From: Prado023 sp963777855
GTDB lineage: Bacteria > Actinomycetota > Actinomycetes > S36-B12 > CAIYMF01
Direction: 5' to 3'
Assembly: GCA_963777855.1 (NCBI GenBank)
Contig: CAVZRW010000017.1
Location: 1-64,000, forward strand
DNA: 64,000 nucleotides
Shown here: positions 35,760-44,364 of the stretch, in pieces
Position numbering within the stretch: position 1 is the first letter of the stretch
How the letters are laid out: each line of letters begins with the position of its first letter
Notes under the pieces: generated by a model
Told to the model about the DNA's origin: nothing
The model's input: the letters and a program-made list of their open reading frames with translations, nothing else
Database searches by the model: none
Program-made: the position numbers and the translations under genes

Positions 35760-36401
35760 ATGGCACAGGCGCGCGGTGCGGCACAGGGGTTGCGCGTGGT
35801 CATCGCCGATCGCCACCACCTCACCCGCCTGGGCCTGGCCGCGGCCCTGGCCGAGGCGGGCGCCGAGGTCAGCGCCCAGGTCGCGGACTCCGGGACCGCG
35901 CTGGCGGCCATGTCCGAGGAGCTCCCGGATGCGCTGGTGGTCAGCCTCGAGCTGCCGGCCGGGCCCCGCGGGCACCTGGCCGCGATTGCCCGGGACCGCT
36001 GGCCGGGCCTGGCCATCGTGGTGCTCAGCGCCAATCCCGGCGACGAGTCGGTGCTGGCCGCCCTGCACCTGGGAGCCTCGGCGCACGTGGCCGGGACCGC
36101 CGATGCCGCGCACGTGGTGGCCGCCGTCCGCCAGGCGGTGACCGCCCCGGGGGCCTTCGTGGCCGATGACGTCCTGGCCGGGCGCCGCGCCCGGGGACGG
36201 GGCCCCCGGCTGACCCGCCGTGAGGCCGAAGTCCTGGCCCTGGCCGCCGAGGGCCTGACGGTCGAGGGCATCTCCGCGCGGCTGTTCGTCTCACCGGCGA
36301 CCACCCGCTCCCACCTGGCCGGGATCTACCGCAAGCTCGGGGTGTCGACGCGCAGTCAGGCCGTGCTGACCGCGGAACGCCTCGGGATGCTGCGATCCTG
36401 A
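35760..36401 (+). CDS. LuxR-type response regulator with degenerate receiver
   Basis: 213 residues. The N-terminal receiver-like domain lacks the key residues: the acidic pair is ADRHH, the phospho-Asp position is Ser (LVVSLEL), and the switch Lys is Gly (HVAGTAD). The C-terminal helix-turn-helix is intact (LTRREAEVLALAAEGLTVEGISARLFVS, then RKLGVSTRSQAV). It should bind DNA without phosphorylation. ATG 35760 is preceded by GGAGGAGGG. No histidine kinase is nearby, and the mannosyltransferase gene follows after five bases. Confidence 0.88.
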   Translation: MAQARGAAQGLRVVIADRHHLTRLGLAAALAEAGAEVSAQVADSGTALAAMSEELPDALVVSLELPAGPRGHLAAIARDRWPGLAIVVLSANPGDESVLAALHLGASAHVAGTADAAHVVAAVRQAVTAPGAFVADDVLAGRRARGRGPRLTRREAEVLALAAEGLTVEGISARLFVSPATTRSHLAGIYRKLGVSTRSQAVLTAERLGMLRS

Positions 36402-36406
36402 GGCCC

Positions 36407-37774
36407 ATGCAGTCGCACACCCCTGCCCGCGGGCCGGGACGGGACCACGCCCGGGCCCTGGACTGGGCTGCGTGGGCCCTCCTGCGGCTGTTCCTCCTCG
36501 CGATCATCGCCGGCTGGGTGCGCTGGCCCGAGCAGACCAACGACCTGGCGATCTACCGCGGATGGGTCGACTCGAGCCTGGCGCACGGACAGTTCCCGAC
36601 GGACCAGATGTGGCAGTACCCCCCGCTGGCGGGCCTGGTGTTCCTCGCCGGTGCTGCCCTGCCCGGTGACTCCCTCGGGTTCGCGACGCTGTTCCTGGCA
36701 TTCGACGCCGCGGTGATGGTCATGCTCGACCAGCAGGCGCTGCGCACCACCCGATCGGGCGGGCGGCGCCTGTGGGCGGTGCTCGCGCTGGTCGTCGGCC
36801 CGCTGCTGCTCGCGAGGTTCGACGTGGTGCCCACGGCCTTCGCCGTCGCAGCGGTGCTGCTGGCCGCCCGGCCCGGACCCAGCGGGGCGCTGGCAGGGGT
36901 CGGGGCCTGGATCAAGGTCTGGCCGGCCCTGGTGATCAGCGCGCTGCACCGGCGCGACCTGCCGCGTGGGGTGGGTGGGGCGCTGGTGGCCTCTGCGGTC
37001 ATCGCTGCGAGCCTGCTGACCACCACGACGGGCTCGATGTCGTTCCTGACCGGCCAGCGCGAGCGCGGGCTGCAGATCGAGTCCGTGGCTGCCTGGCCGT
37101 TCCTGCTGGCTCGGGCCCTGGGCATGCCCGTGGAGGTGGTCTACCGGTACGGGGCGCACGAGATCGAGGCCGCCGGGGTGAGCGCCCTGGCCGCCGCGTG
37201 CGCGCTCGGCTCCGCGCTGCTGCTGGCGACGGTGGCGCTCGCGCGGCTGTGCGGACGCCTCGAGCACGTCGCGGGGGCCGACGTGGCCCTGGCAACGGTG
37301 CTGTTCACCGTCGTGACCAGCCGGGTGTTCTCCGGTCAGTACTTCATCTGGCTGCTGGGGTTGGCCGCGGTGTGCCTGGGCGACCCGCGCAGCCGGATGC
37401 GGCGAACGACGGCCCTGCTGGTGGGAGCCGGTCTGGCCACGCACCTGATCTACCCGTGGATGTTCACATGGCTGCTCGAGGGCAACCCGCTCGCCGTGGC
37501 CGTGCAGGGTGTGCGGGTCGGGCTGACGCTGGCGGCCACGGTGCTCGCGGCCCGGGTGCTCTTCGGTCCCCGCCGGGCCGATCAGCCGGGTGAGCTGGCG
37601 GGGTCGGCCGGACCGGGCGGGTCGGCGGGGTCGGCCGGACCGGGCGGGTCGGCGGGGTCGGCGGGGTCGGCCGGGTCGGCGGGGTCGGCCGGACCGGGCG
37701 GGTCGGGTGGACCCGCGCCGGGCTCGACACCGGGTCCGGAGCGGGGCGCGCCTGGCACGACATCGGGATCCTGA
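36407..37774 (+). CDS. GT87-family (DUF2029) membrane mannosyltransferase
   Basis: 455 residues with about ten membrane segments. NDLAIYRGWVDSSLAHGQFP and WQYPPLAGL near the start, LLARFDVVPTAFAV, and the FSGQYFIWLLGLAA motif mark GT87 polyprenyl-phosphomannose-dependent mannosyltransferases such as the alpha-1,2 branching enzyme Rv2181. The last 50 residues are Gly/Ser/Ala/Pro repeats encoded by the tandem repeat at 37599-37711, and overlap the antisense pimB gene by 193 bases. Probably decorates a lipid-linked mannan. Confidence 0.82.
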   Translation: MQSHTPARGPGRDHARALDWAAWALLRLFLLAIIAGWVRWPEQTNDLAIYRGWVDSSLAHGQFPTDQMWQYPPLAGLVFLAGAALPGDSLGFATLFLAFDAAVMVMLDQQALRTTRSGGRRLWAVLALVVGPLLLARFDVVPTAFAVAAVLLAARPGPSGALAGVGAWIKVWPALVISALHRRDLPRGVGGALVASAVIAASLLTTTTGSMSFLTGQRERGLQIESVAAWPFLLARALGMPVEVVYRYGAHEIEAAGVSALAAACALGSALLLATVALARLCGRLEHVAGADVALATVLFTVVTSRVFSGQYFIWLLGLAAVCLGDPRSRMRRTTALLVGAGLATHLIYPWMFTWLLEGNPLAVAVQGVRVGLTLAATVLAARVLFGPRRADQPGELAGSAGPGGSAGSAGPGGSAGSAGSAGSAGSAGPGGSGGPAPGSTPGPERGAPGTTSGS

Positions 37775-38904
37775 CGGTCCAGGAGCAGTCGCAGCCGTTC
37801 GGCCGAGTGCTCCCAGCCCCACGAGGACTCCACCCAGGTCCGGCCGGCCGCGCCCATCCGGGCCCGCAGCGCCGGATCGGCGAGCAGCTCGACCAGGCGG
37901 TCCACCAGGGCGTCCTCGTCGCGCCCACCGACGATGTAGCCGGTCTCCCCCTCGCGCACGGCGTCCGGGGCTCCGCCGGAGTCCCCTGAGACCACGGGCA
38001 GCCCCGTCGCGGAGGCCTCCAGGTAGACGATGCCGAGCCCCTCCACGTCCCAGCCGCGCTGACGGGTGCGGCAGGGCATCGCGAAGACGTCGCCGGCCGC
38101 GTAGTGCGCAGGGAGCTCCTCCCACGGCACGCCGCCGGTGATGACCACGTGCGCCTCGAGGCCCAGCTCGGCGACCAGCTTGACCAGGGTGGTCCGGTAG
38201 GGCCCGCCCCCGACGATCAGCAGGGCCACGTCGTCCCCGGCCCGCTCCCGCAGTCGGGGCAGCGCCCGGATCAGCGCGTCCTGGCCCTTGCGGGGCATCA
38301 GCCTTGACACGCACACCACCACGCGACGATCAGTCAGGCGATGCCGCTCCCGGATAGCCCGACCCTCCTGCCCCAGCCCGGGGTTGAACGTCTCGGAATC
38401 CACGCCAGGGACCAGTTGGCGCATCCGGGCGCCGGCCTCCGGCGTCAGCGCCGAGGCGATCTTCGCTCGCGTGTACTCGCCGAGGAACGTCACGGTGTCC
38501 AGACCGTCGCCGATCATGCGCAGCATGTGCCGCGAGCCCGGCGTCTGGGCCCACGCCGCCTCGTGCCCGTGGGTCATGCCCACGCTGGTGTGCACCCCCG
38601 CCGACTCGAGGCGCCCGGCCAGCAGCCCCAGCGGCGCGGCGGCCCCGAACACCACCCGGTCGCACCCCTCGGCCCGGGCGATCTCACGGGCCCGCTTGAG
38701 CACCATGGGTTCCGGAACCATGATCGAGGTCGGGTGACGCACCACCGGGAAGGGCTGCTCGGCGTCGAACACGGCGTCGCCCTTCCACTTGGGGGCATAC
38801 ACCACAACGGACCCCTCGGGCTGGCGCACCAGCACCCCATGGACGAACGCCTGGATCCCGCCGGCCCTCGGAGGGAAGTCGTTGGTGACGCACAGCACGC
38901 GCAT
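37582..38904 (-). CDS. pimB: GT4 mannosyltransferase (PimB'-like)
   Basis: 440 residues. FPPRAGGIQAFV (N-terminal loop), GMTHGHEAAWA, VVVCVSRLMPRKGQDALI, and the GDP-sugar site EGLGIVYLEASATGLPVV are those of PimB' (Rv2188c), which adds the second mannose to phosphatidylinositol monomannoside from GDP-mannose on the cytoplasmic face. The C-terminal 45 residues are Pro/Asp/Ala repeats read from the antisense of the GT87 tail. ATG 38904 opens MRVLCVTNDFPP. Confidence 0.87.
   Translation of the reverse strand: MRVLCVTNDFPPRAGGIQAFVHGVLVRQPEGSVVVYAPKWKGDAVFDAEQPFPVVRHPTSIMVPEPMVLKRAREIARAEGCDRVVFGAAAPLGLLAGRLESAGVHTSVGMTHGHEAAWAQTPGSRHMLRMIGDGLDTVTFLGEYTRAKIASALTPEAGARMRQLVPGVDSETFNPGLGQEGRAIRERHRLTDRRVVVCVSRLMPRKGQDALIRALPRLRERAGDDVALLIVGGGPYRTTLVKLVAELGLEAHVVITGGVPWEELPAHYAAGDVFAMPCRTRQRGWDVEGLGIVYLEASATGLPVVSGDSGGAPDAVREGETGYIVGGRDEDALVDRLVELLADPALRARMGAAGRTWVESSWGWEHSAERLRLLLDRQDPDVVPGAPRSGPGVEPGAGPPDPPGPADPADPADPADPADPPGPADPADPPGPADPASSPG
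37599..37711. repeat. Tandem GC repeat shared by two convergent coding tails
   Basis: Imperfect 9- and 15-base units (ggggtcggcc, ggaccgggcgggtcggc) in several copies. Read on plus they encode GSAGPGGSAGSAG in the GT87 tail, on minus PADPADPADPP in the PimB' tail. Period lengths are multiples of three, so length changes keep both frames. Confidence 0.8.
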
Positions 38905-39115
38905 GGCCCCATCTTGGCCCACGTACCCCGCGGAGGCCGCCCGGACCGCAGGGACCGCATTGACCGAGTGGGGCGAGTGGGCGTCCCGGACCACGGGGCT
39001 CTGGGGAGCGCCGGGAGCACCCGGCCACCGGACCGTGGGACCGTGCCCAGGACCGGACCACCGGACCACCGGACCGTGCCCAGGACCGGACCGTGGGACC
39101 GTGCCCAGGTTCGAA
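38905..39115. repeat. Repeat-containing intergenic region upstream of pimB
   Basis: 39028-39110 is built from near copies of ccggaccgtgggaccgtgcccagg and ccggaccaccggacc. The left part should hold the pimB promoter. No gene is seen. Confidence 0.6.
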
Positions 39116-39361
39116 CTACGCCGAGGCCACCCCCGGTCTGGGCCTCCCCCGGGGCCCACTCGCAGCACCCGCGTCGGGCGCGGGGCCGGCCACCTGCGGG
39201 GCCACCATCCGCAACGGCGGAACAAGGCCGCCATCCGCGAGCACCGCCAGCGCGGTCTGCTCCGCCGAGCCCAGACCTACCGGTGGCCCCAGCAGGAAGG
39301 TCACGACGCAATCGCCGCATGCGAGATCCCGCATGACGCACCCCTGGCAATCGATGATCAT
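39116..39361 (-). CDS. Small conserved actinobacterial protein with two CxxC pairs
   Basis: 81 residues. It opens MIIDCQGCVMRDLACGDC, two C-x2-C pairs that could bind a metal or form disulfides, then VTFLLGPP and EQTALAVLADGGLVPPLR. This layout is familiar from uncharacterised actinobacterial proteins near pimB. The tail after residue 60 is Pro/Gly-rich. An ATG six codons upstream is possible. Function unknown. Confidence 0.78.
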   Translation of the reverse strand: MIIDCQGCVMRDLACGDCVVTFLLGPPVGLGSAEQTALAVLADGGLVPPLRMVAPQVAGPAPDAGAASGPRGRPRPGVASA

Positions 39362-39485
39362 CTTCAGCCCTTCCCTCACCGGCAGTTCCGACTACTGCGG
39401 ACGCTAGGAGGGGGGTCCGACATCGCTTCGTGACTCGCCGTCGCCAGCGGGTCAGGGGCAGACCTCCGGCGAGCCGGCGACGGGT

Positions 39486-39722
39486 CTACTTGTCCGGGCG
39501 CGCCACGACCTCGACCGCCGCACCGTTGCCGCACCAGCGACAGCTCACCGACTCCACGACCTCGTCGAGCACCTCGCGCGACTCGACGGCCGCCTCGCCG
39601 GCGAGGTCGACGTGCCAGAACTCGCGGGTGCGGGCCCGGCGCACGACGTCGAACCGGGTGAGGTTGCCGCACTGGGCGCAGCGCCAGCGGGTGTCGGGAC
39701 CGGGCAGTGCGGGGGCGGTCAT
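39486..39722 (-). CDS. Small zinc-ribbon-like protein
   Basis: 78 residues with C-x2-C pairs RCAQCGN (15-18) and SCRWCGN (near 60), spacing fit for a zinc ribbon; RRARTREFWHVDLAG lies between. It resembles short conserved actinobacterial proteins of unknown role. It stands alone between the CxxC protein and the divergent exonuclease gene. Confidence 0.75.
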   Translation of the reverse strand: MTAPALPGPDTRWRCAQCGNLTRFDVVRRARTREFWHVDLAGEAAVESREVLDEVVESVSCRWCGNGAAVEVVARPDK

Positions 39723-39861
39723 CGGGACTCCTGGGTCTGGCCGGCTGGGTCTGCCCGGGCGGGTCTGGCCGGGCGCCTATCTCTGGGGACTGGGCAAAGC
39801 CTACCCAGCCCCCGGCGTGGGACAGATCGGGATGTCAGGGGCCGCACCTACCGTGTGCGCC

Positions 39862-41586
39862 ATGAGCACGGCGACCCAGCTGACCTTCGATGACCTGGGC
39901 CCTGCTCTGCACCAGGTCACCTTCGTCGTGGTCGACCTCGAGACCGACGGGGGCAGCCCCGACGGTGCCGGGATCACCGAGATCGGCGCGGTCAAGGTGC
40001 GCGGCGGCGAGGTCCTCGGCAGCTTCCAGACCCTGGTGAACATCGGCCGTCCGGTCCCGCCGTTCATCCGCGCCCTGACCGGTATCACCGACGAGATGCT
40101 GCTCGGCGCCCCGCGGCTGGCTGCCGCCCTCCCCGCGTTCCTCGAGTTCGCCCACGGTGCCGTGCTGGTGGCCCATAACGCCCCGTACGACGTCGGGTTC
40201 CTCAAGGGCGCCTGCGCCCAGCAGGGACTGACCTGGCCGGACCCGCCGGTGCTGGACACCGCACGCCTTGCCCGCCATGTCCTGAGCCGCGACGAGGTGC
40301 CCAACTGCAAGCTCGGGACCCTCGCCCGGCACTTCCGCGCCTCGGTCACCCCCAACCACCGGGCCCTGGCCGATGCCCAGGCCACCGTCGATGTGCTGCA
40401 CGGCCTCATGGAGCGAGTCGGCAACCTCGGCGTGCACAGCCTGACCGAGCTGCAGGGCTACTCCAACCGGGTGCCGGACTCGCGTCGGCGCAAGCGCGGC
40501 CTGGCCGACGGCCTGCCCGACGGTCCGGGCGTCTACATCTTCGAGGACGGCCAGGGGGTGGCCCTCTACGTGGGCACCTCGCGCTCGATCCGTCGACGCG
40601 TGCGCAGCTACTTCACCGCCGCCGAGCAGCGCCGCCGGATGACCGAGATGGTGGGCCTGGCCCAGAAGGTGGTCGCCGTCCCGTGCGCCACCGCGCTGGA
40701 GGCCCAGGTGCGCGAGCTGCGCACCATCGCCTCGCGGGCCCCCCGCTACAACCGCCGCTCCACCCGGCCGCAGAACGCCGTATGGCTGCGGCTGACCGTC
40801 GAGCGGTTCCCACGGATCAGCGTCGTGAGCGGGGTCCGCGAGGACCACGAGGCCGGTGCCCGGTATGTGGGCCCCTTCACGAGCCGGCGCAGCGCCCAGG
40901 CGGCCAGCGAGGCCCTGGCCGAGGCACTGCAGCTGCGTACGTGCACCCAGCCGCTGACCAGCCGGCCGAAGGCGTCGGCCTGCGTCCTGTCCGACCTCGG
41001 CCGCTGCCCTGCGCCCTGCGTCGGGGCGATCACCGCCGACGAGTACGCAGTGCTGGTCGAGCAAGCCCGTCGGGTGCTCACCGTCGACCCCGGCCCCGTG
41101 GTCAGGGCCCTGAACGCGCGGATGGGCACCCTGGCCGAGCAGGAGCGCTACGAGGAGGCGGCCGCCTGGCGCGACCGCCTGGCGGCCCTGCTCCGAGGCG
41201 TGGACGTCACGACCACCTCGGACCTGCTGGGCCGGACCCGCCAGATCGTGGCCGCCCGGGCCACCGACGACCTCGGCTGGGAGGTCCACGTGATCCGCCA
41301 CGGCCGCCTCGCGGTCGCAGGGCGCATCGCGCCCGGGGTCGACCCGATCGGGCCGTTGGAGGCCCTCCTGGCCGCCGCTGAGGACGTCCCCCCGCCGCCT
41401 CGACCCGCGACCGCCGCGCTGCCGGAGGAGACTCAGGTGCTGGCCGCGTGGCTGTTCTCCCCCGGCGTGCGACTGGTCAGCGTGGACGGCCCGGCCCTGG
41501 CCATGCCACGGCTGGGCGCAGCCGCCCACCGAGGCAGCGTGGACGTCGACCTGCGCGACCCGGTGCCCCTGGGCCTGGTCACCTGA
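39862..41586 (+). CDS. DEDDh exonuclease fused to a UvrC-like GIY-YIG domain
   Basis: 574 residues. Residues 18-185 form a DnaQ-type 3'-5' exonuclease (VVDLETDGGS, HNAPYDVGFLKG, HRALADAQATVDV; Asp-Glu-Asp-His-Asp set). Residues 215-300 form a GIY-YIG domain (GPGVYIFEDGQGVALYVGTSRSI). A UVR-like motif (LAEQERYEEAAAWRDRL) follows near 430. This fused architecture is conserved in actinomycetes (Rv2191), often named Cho-like or epsilon-like. It probably acts in DNA repair; no UvrB partner is in the window. Confidence 0.88.
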   Translation: MSTATQLTFDDLGPALHQVTFVVVDLETDGGSPDGAGITEIGAVKVRGGEVLGSFQTLVNIGRPVPPFIRALTGITDEMLLGAPRLAAALPAFLEFAHGAVLVAHNAPYDVGFLKGACAQQGLTWPDPPVLDTARLARHVLSRDEVPNCKLGTLARHFRASVTPNHRALADAQATVDVLHGLMERVGNLGVHSLTELQGYSNRVPDSRRRKRGLADGLPDGPGVYIFEDGQGVALYVGTSRSIRRRVRSYFTAAEQRRRMTEMVGLAQKVVAVPCATALEAQVRELRTIASRAPRYNRRSTRPQNAVWLRLTVERFPRISVVSGVREDHEAGARYVGPFTSRRSAQAASEALAEALQLRTCTQPLTSRPKASACVLSDLGRCPAPCVGAITADEYAVLVEQARRVLTVDPGPVVRALNARMGTLAEQERYEEAAAWRDRLAALLRGVDVTTTSDLLGRTRQIVAARATDDLGWEVHVIRHGRLAVAGRIAPGVDPIGPLEALLAAAEDVPPPPRPATAALPEETQVLAAWLFSPGVRLVSVDGPALAMPRLGAAAHRGSVDVDLRDPVPLGLVT

Positions 41587-41620
41587 CCTGCGGAGGGGCA
41601 GGGATGCGCCCGCTGACGCG

Positions 41621-41656
41621 ACTGGGGCCGCCTCCCTCTCGGAAGACGGCCCCAGT
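41621..41656. terminator. Bidirectional terminator hairpin
   Basis: ACTGGGGCCG (41621-41630) pairs perfectly with 41647-41656 around a 16-base loop, midway between the converging exonuclease and qcrB genes. It serves both. Confidence 0.75.
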
Positions 41657-41680
41657 TGCCGATGCGGGGTGGTGCGGCCC

Positions 41681-43348
41681 CTAGTGCGGGGTGTGGCTCG
41701 CGATCTCCGCCGCGGCCTTCGATCCGGCCTCGACCGCCTCGTCGAGCTCGTCGACGATGTGGTGCTGGGCCGCAGCGATCTCCTCGGCTGTGGGCACCGG
41801 CACGTTGTCGCCGTAGAAGAACTTCGAGACGCGCGCACGGCGACGGCCCTTGCGAGCATCCGGGTTGGCCACGCCGTCCTCGTCGACGGCCTCGGGCAGC
41901 GCGAGCGGCTCGAAGTCGGTCTTCGACATGATCTTGGCGCGCGTCTCCTCGTCCACGGGCTCGTGGATCTCGAGGAACTCGCCGCTGGGCAGGCGCAGCA
42001 GGCGGCCGGTCTCGCGACCGTGCAGCAGCAGGTCGCGGTCGCGGCGCTGCAGAGACAGCGCCCAGCGCTTGGTGACCATGAACACGATCACAGGCACCAC
42101 GAACAGCGAGACCTGCAGGACCCGGATCATCGTGTTGATGCTCAGGTCGAAGTTGTAGGCGATGACGTCGTTGCCGCCGCCGATCATCAGGACCACGTAG
42201 AACGCGATCAGGGCCGCGCCCAGGGCCGTGCGCGTGGGAACGTTGCGCGGGCGGTCGAGCAGGTGGTGCTCGCCGGAGTCACGGCTGGCCATGCGCTCGA
42301 ACCAGGGATAGCCGATCAGGAGCCCCAGAAGGATCGGCGGCAGGACCATGGCGGGGATGAACAGGTTCAGGCTCAGCGTCACGCCGAATGCCGCGATCTC
42401 CCAGTTGGGCATCAGGCGCAGCGCCCCGTCGAGGAAGCCCACGTACCAGTCGGGCTGCGACCCAGCCGTCACCTGATCGGGCATGTAGGGCCCGTAGGCC
42501 CACACCGGGTTGATCTGCACCAGGCCCGCGAGGGCGGCGATGGTGCCGAACACCACGAAGAAGAACCCACCGGCCTTGGCCATGTAGACCGGCATGAGCG
42601 GGTATCCGACGACGTTCTCGTTCGTGCGGCCCGGGCCGGGGAACTGGGTGTGCTTCTGGTACCAGACCATCATGAGGTGGGCGGTCACCAGGGCCAGGAT
42701 CAGGCCGGGGACGAGCAGGATGTGCACGCTGTAGAGCCGCGGCAGGAACGAGGTGCCGGGGAACTCCCCGTTGAAGATCAGGAAGGACATCCAGGTGCCG
42801 ATGACGGGCGTCGCCTGGATGATCCCCTGGGTGATCCGAAGGCCCGTGCCCGAGAGCAGGTCGTCGGGCAGCGAGTAGCCCGAGAAGCCCGCCGCCACCG
42901 CCAGCACGAACAGCACCACGCCGATGACCCAGTTGAGCTCACGCGGCTTGCGGAAGGCGCCGGTGAAGAACACGCGCAGCAGGTGCAGGGCGATCGCGGC
43001 CACGAAGAACAGGGCGGCCATGTGGTGGATCTGGCGGATGAGCAGCCCGCCGCGGACGTCGAAGGAGATGTTGAGCGTCGAGGCGAACGACTCGCTCATC
43101 TTGATGCCCTTGAGCGGGGCGTACGAGCCGTCGTAGACGACCTCGGTCATCGACGGGTTGAACCACAGCGTGAGGTACACGCCCGTGAGCAGGATGACGA
43201 TGAACGAGTACAGCGCGATCTCGCCGAGCATGAACGACCAGTGGTCGGGGAACACCTTGTTGAGGCTGCGCCGGATGAAGTTGGAGCTGCCGAGCCGGTC
43301 ATCGACCCAGCTCGCACCCTTGCCCCCGGTCTCGATCACCGCACTCAT
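41681..43348 (-). CDS. qcrB: Cytochrome bc1 complex cytochrome b subunit
   Basis: 555 residues. About eight membrane segments carry the haem ligands (RQIHHMAALFF and SVHILLVPG/TAHLMMVWYQKH), the GFSGYSLPDDLLSG quinol-site loop and PEWY-type motif QPDWYVG. The C-terminal 130-residue extension is typical of actinobacteria, where the complex forms a supercomplex with the aa3 oxidase. Its start overlaps the qcrA stop by four bases; last of the ctaE-qcrC-qcrA-qcrB run. Confidence 0.96.
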   Translation of the reverse strand: MSAVIETGGKGASWVDDRLGSSNFIRRSLNKVFPDHWSFMLGEIALYSFIVILLTGVYLTLWFNPSMTEVVYDGSYAPLKGIKMSESFASTLNISFDVRGGLLIRQIHHMAALFFVAAIALHLLRVFFTGAFRKPRELNWVIGVVLFVLAVAAGFSGYSLPDDLLSGTGLRITQGIIQATPVIGTWMSFLIFNGEFPGTSFLPRLYSVHILLVPGLILALVTAHLMMVWYQKHTQFPGPGRTNENVVGYPLMPVYMAKAGGFFFVVFGTIAALAGLVQINPVWAYGPYMPDQVTAGSQPDWYVGFLDGALRLMPNWEIAAFGVTLSLNLFIPAMVLPPILLGLLIGYPWFERMASRDSGEHHLLDRPRNVPTRTALGAALIAFYVVLMIGGGNDVIAYNFDLSINTMIRVLQVSLFVVPVIVFMVTKRWALSLQRRDRDLLLHGRETGRLLRLPSGEFLEIHEPVDEETRAKIMSKTDFEPLALPEAVDEDGVANPDARKGRRRARVSKFFYGDNVPVPTAEEIAAAQHHIVDELDEAVEAGSKAAAEIASHTPH

Positions 43349-44364
43349 CCGCGCTCCCAGAAGCTAGGTCCGACCGGCTCCTGGAAGTCGCTGACGGCGA
43401 CCAGGAACCCTTCTTCGTCCACCGTGATGGGCAACTGCGGCATCCGGCGCGCTGCCGGGCCGAACACCACATTGCCCGAGTCCGCCAGGTCGAAGGTCGA
43501 CTGGTGGCACGGACACAACAGATGGTGCGTCCGCTGCTCGTAGAGTGCAATCGGACAGCCCACATGCGTGCAGATCTTGGAGAAGGCGAGCACGCCCTGG
43601 TAGTCCCAGTCCGGGCCCTGCTGGCTGACGATCTCGGAGGGGGCCATCCGCACGAGGATGATCGCGGCCTTGGCGCGCGCGTTGAGGTTGCCCTCCTCCT
43701 CCTCGACCTCCTGGAGGTTGGCCGGGACGGCTGCCACGAGGCCCCCGACCGGGATCTCCTCGGGCTTGAGCGGGCGCAGTGCCACGTCGCTGAGGATGCG
43801 GACCTTCTCGCCCCAGATGGTCTCCGAGAGCTGCTCGGCCGGGCTGGGGGCCCCCTTGGGGGCGATGTACAGGTCGCGCAGGATCACCACGAGCGGCAGC
43901 GGCATGAGCACCAGCGCGGCGATCAGGGTGCGCCGGATGATCGGCCGGCTGGCGAACCCGGAGTCGGTCAGGCCCCGCTCGAAGGCCTCGACCGCCGCCT
44001 GGCGATCGGCGTCCTCGGAGCGCAGCGCGTGGCGCTGGGCCACCACCTCGTTGCCGGGCATGAGCTTGCGCGCCCAGTGGATCGCGCCCATTCCGATGAG
44101 CAGCACGCCGAGGCCGAAGCACAGGCCCAGGGCCACGTTCAGCGCCCCGACCGGACCGGCCAGCGGGATGTTCACCCCCGCGTCGACCGGGATCACGACA
44201 TAGGCCACGACGGCGAGGATGAGCAGCAGTGCCGCCAGGCCGAACATGATGGCGACCTGGCGCTCGGCGCGCTTGGCTGCCCGCGGGTCCACATCGGTGC
44301 GCCGCGGGTGGTGCGGGACCTGCGCGGTGACGAAGTCCGGCTCGGTTCCGGTGGGCTTGCTCAT
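43345..44364 (-). CDS. qcrA: Cytochrome bc1 complex Rieske iron-sulfur subunit
   Basis: 339 residues with three N-terminal membrane segments, an actinobacterial feature. The [2Fe-2S] cluster motifs are CTHVGCP and CPCHQSTFD, with two Cys and two His as ligands. It passes electrons from quinol to cytochrome c. It overlaps qcrC and qcrB by four bases each (ATGA). Confidence 0.96.
   Translation of the reverse strand: MSKPTGTEPDFVTAQVPHHPRRTDVDPRAAKRAERQVAIMFGLAALLLILAVVAYVVIPVDAGVNIPLAGPVGALNVALGLCFGLGVLLIGMGAIHWARKLMPGNEVVAQRHALRSEDADRQAAVEAFERGLTDSGFASRPIIRRTLIAALVLMPLPLVVILRDLYIAPKGAPSPAEQLSETIWGEKVRILSDVALRPLKPEEIPVGGLVAAVPANLQEVEEEEGNLNARAKAAIILVRMAPSEIVSQQGPDWDYQGVLAFSKICTHVGCPIALYEQRTHHLLCPCHQSTFDLADSGNVVFGPAARRMPQLPITVDEEGFLVAVSDFQEPVGPSFWERG

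Noticed and set aside
37599..39110. Tandem GC repeats considered as a CRISPR array
   Set aside because: Units are short, imperfect and lack unique spacers of constant length; no cas gene is in the window.
41669..43543. 624-codon plus-strand frame opposite qcrB/qcrA
   Set aside because: Antisense shadow rich in His/Gln/Arg/Asp; both respiratory genes on the other strand are certain.
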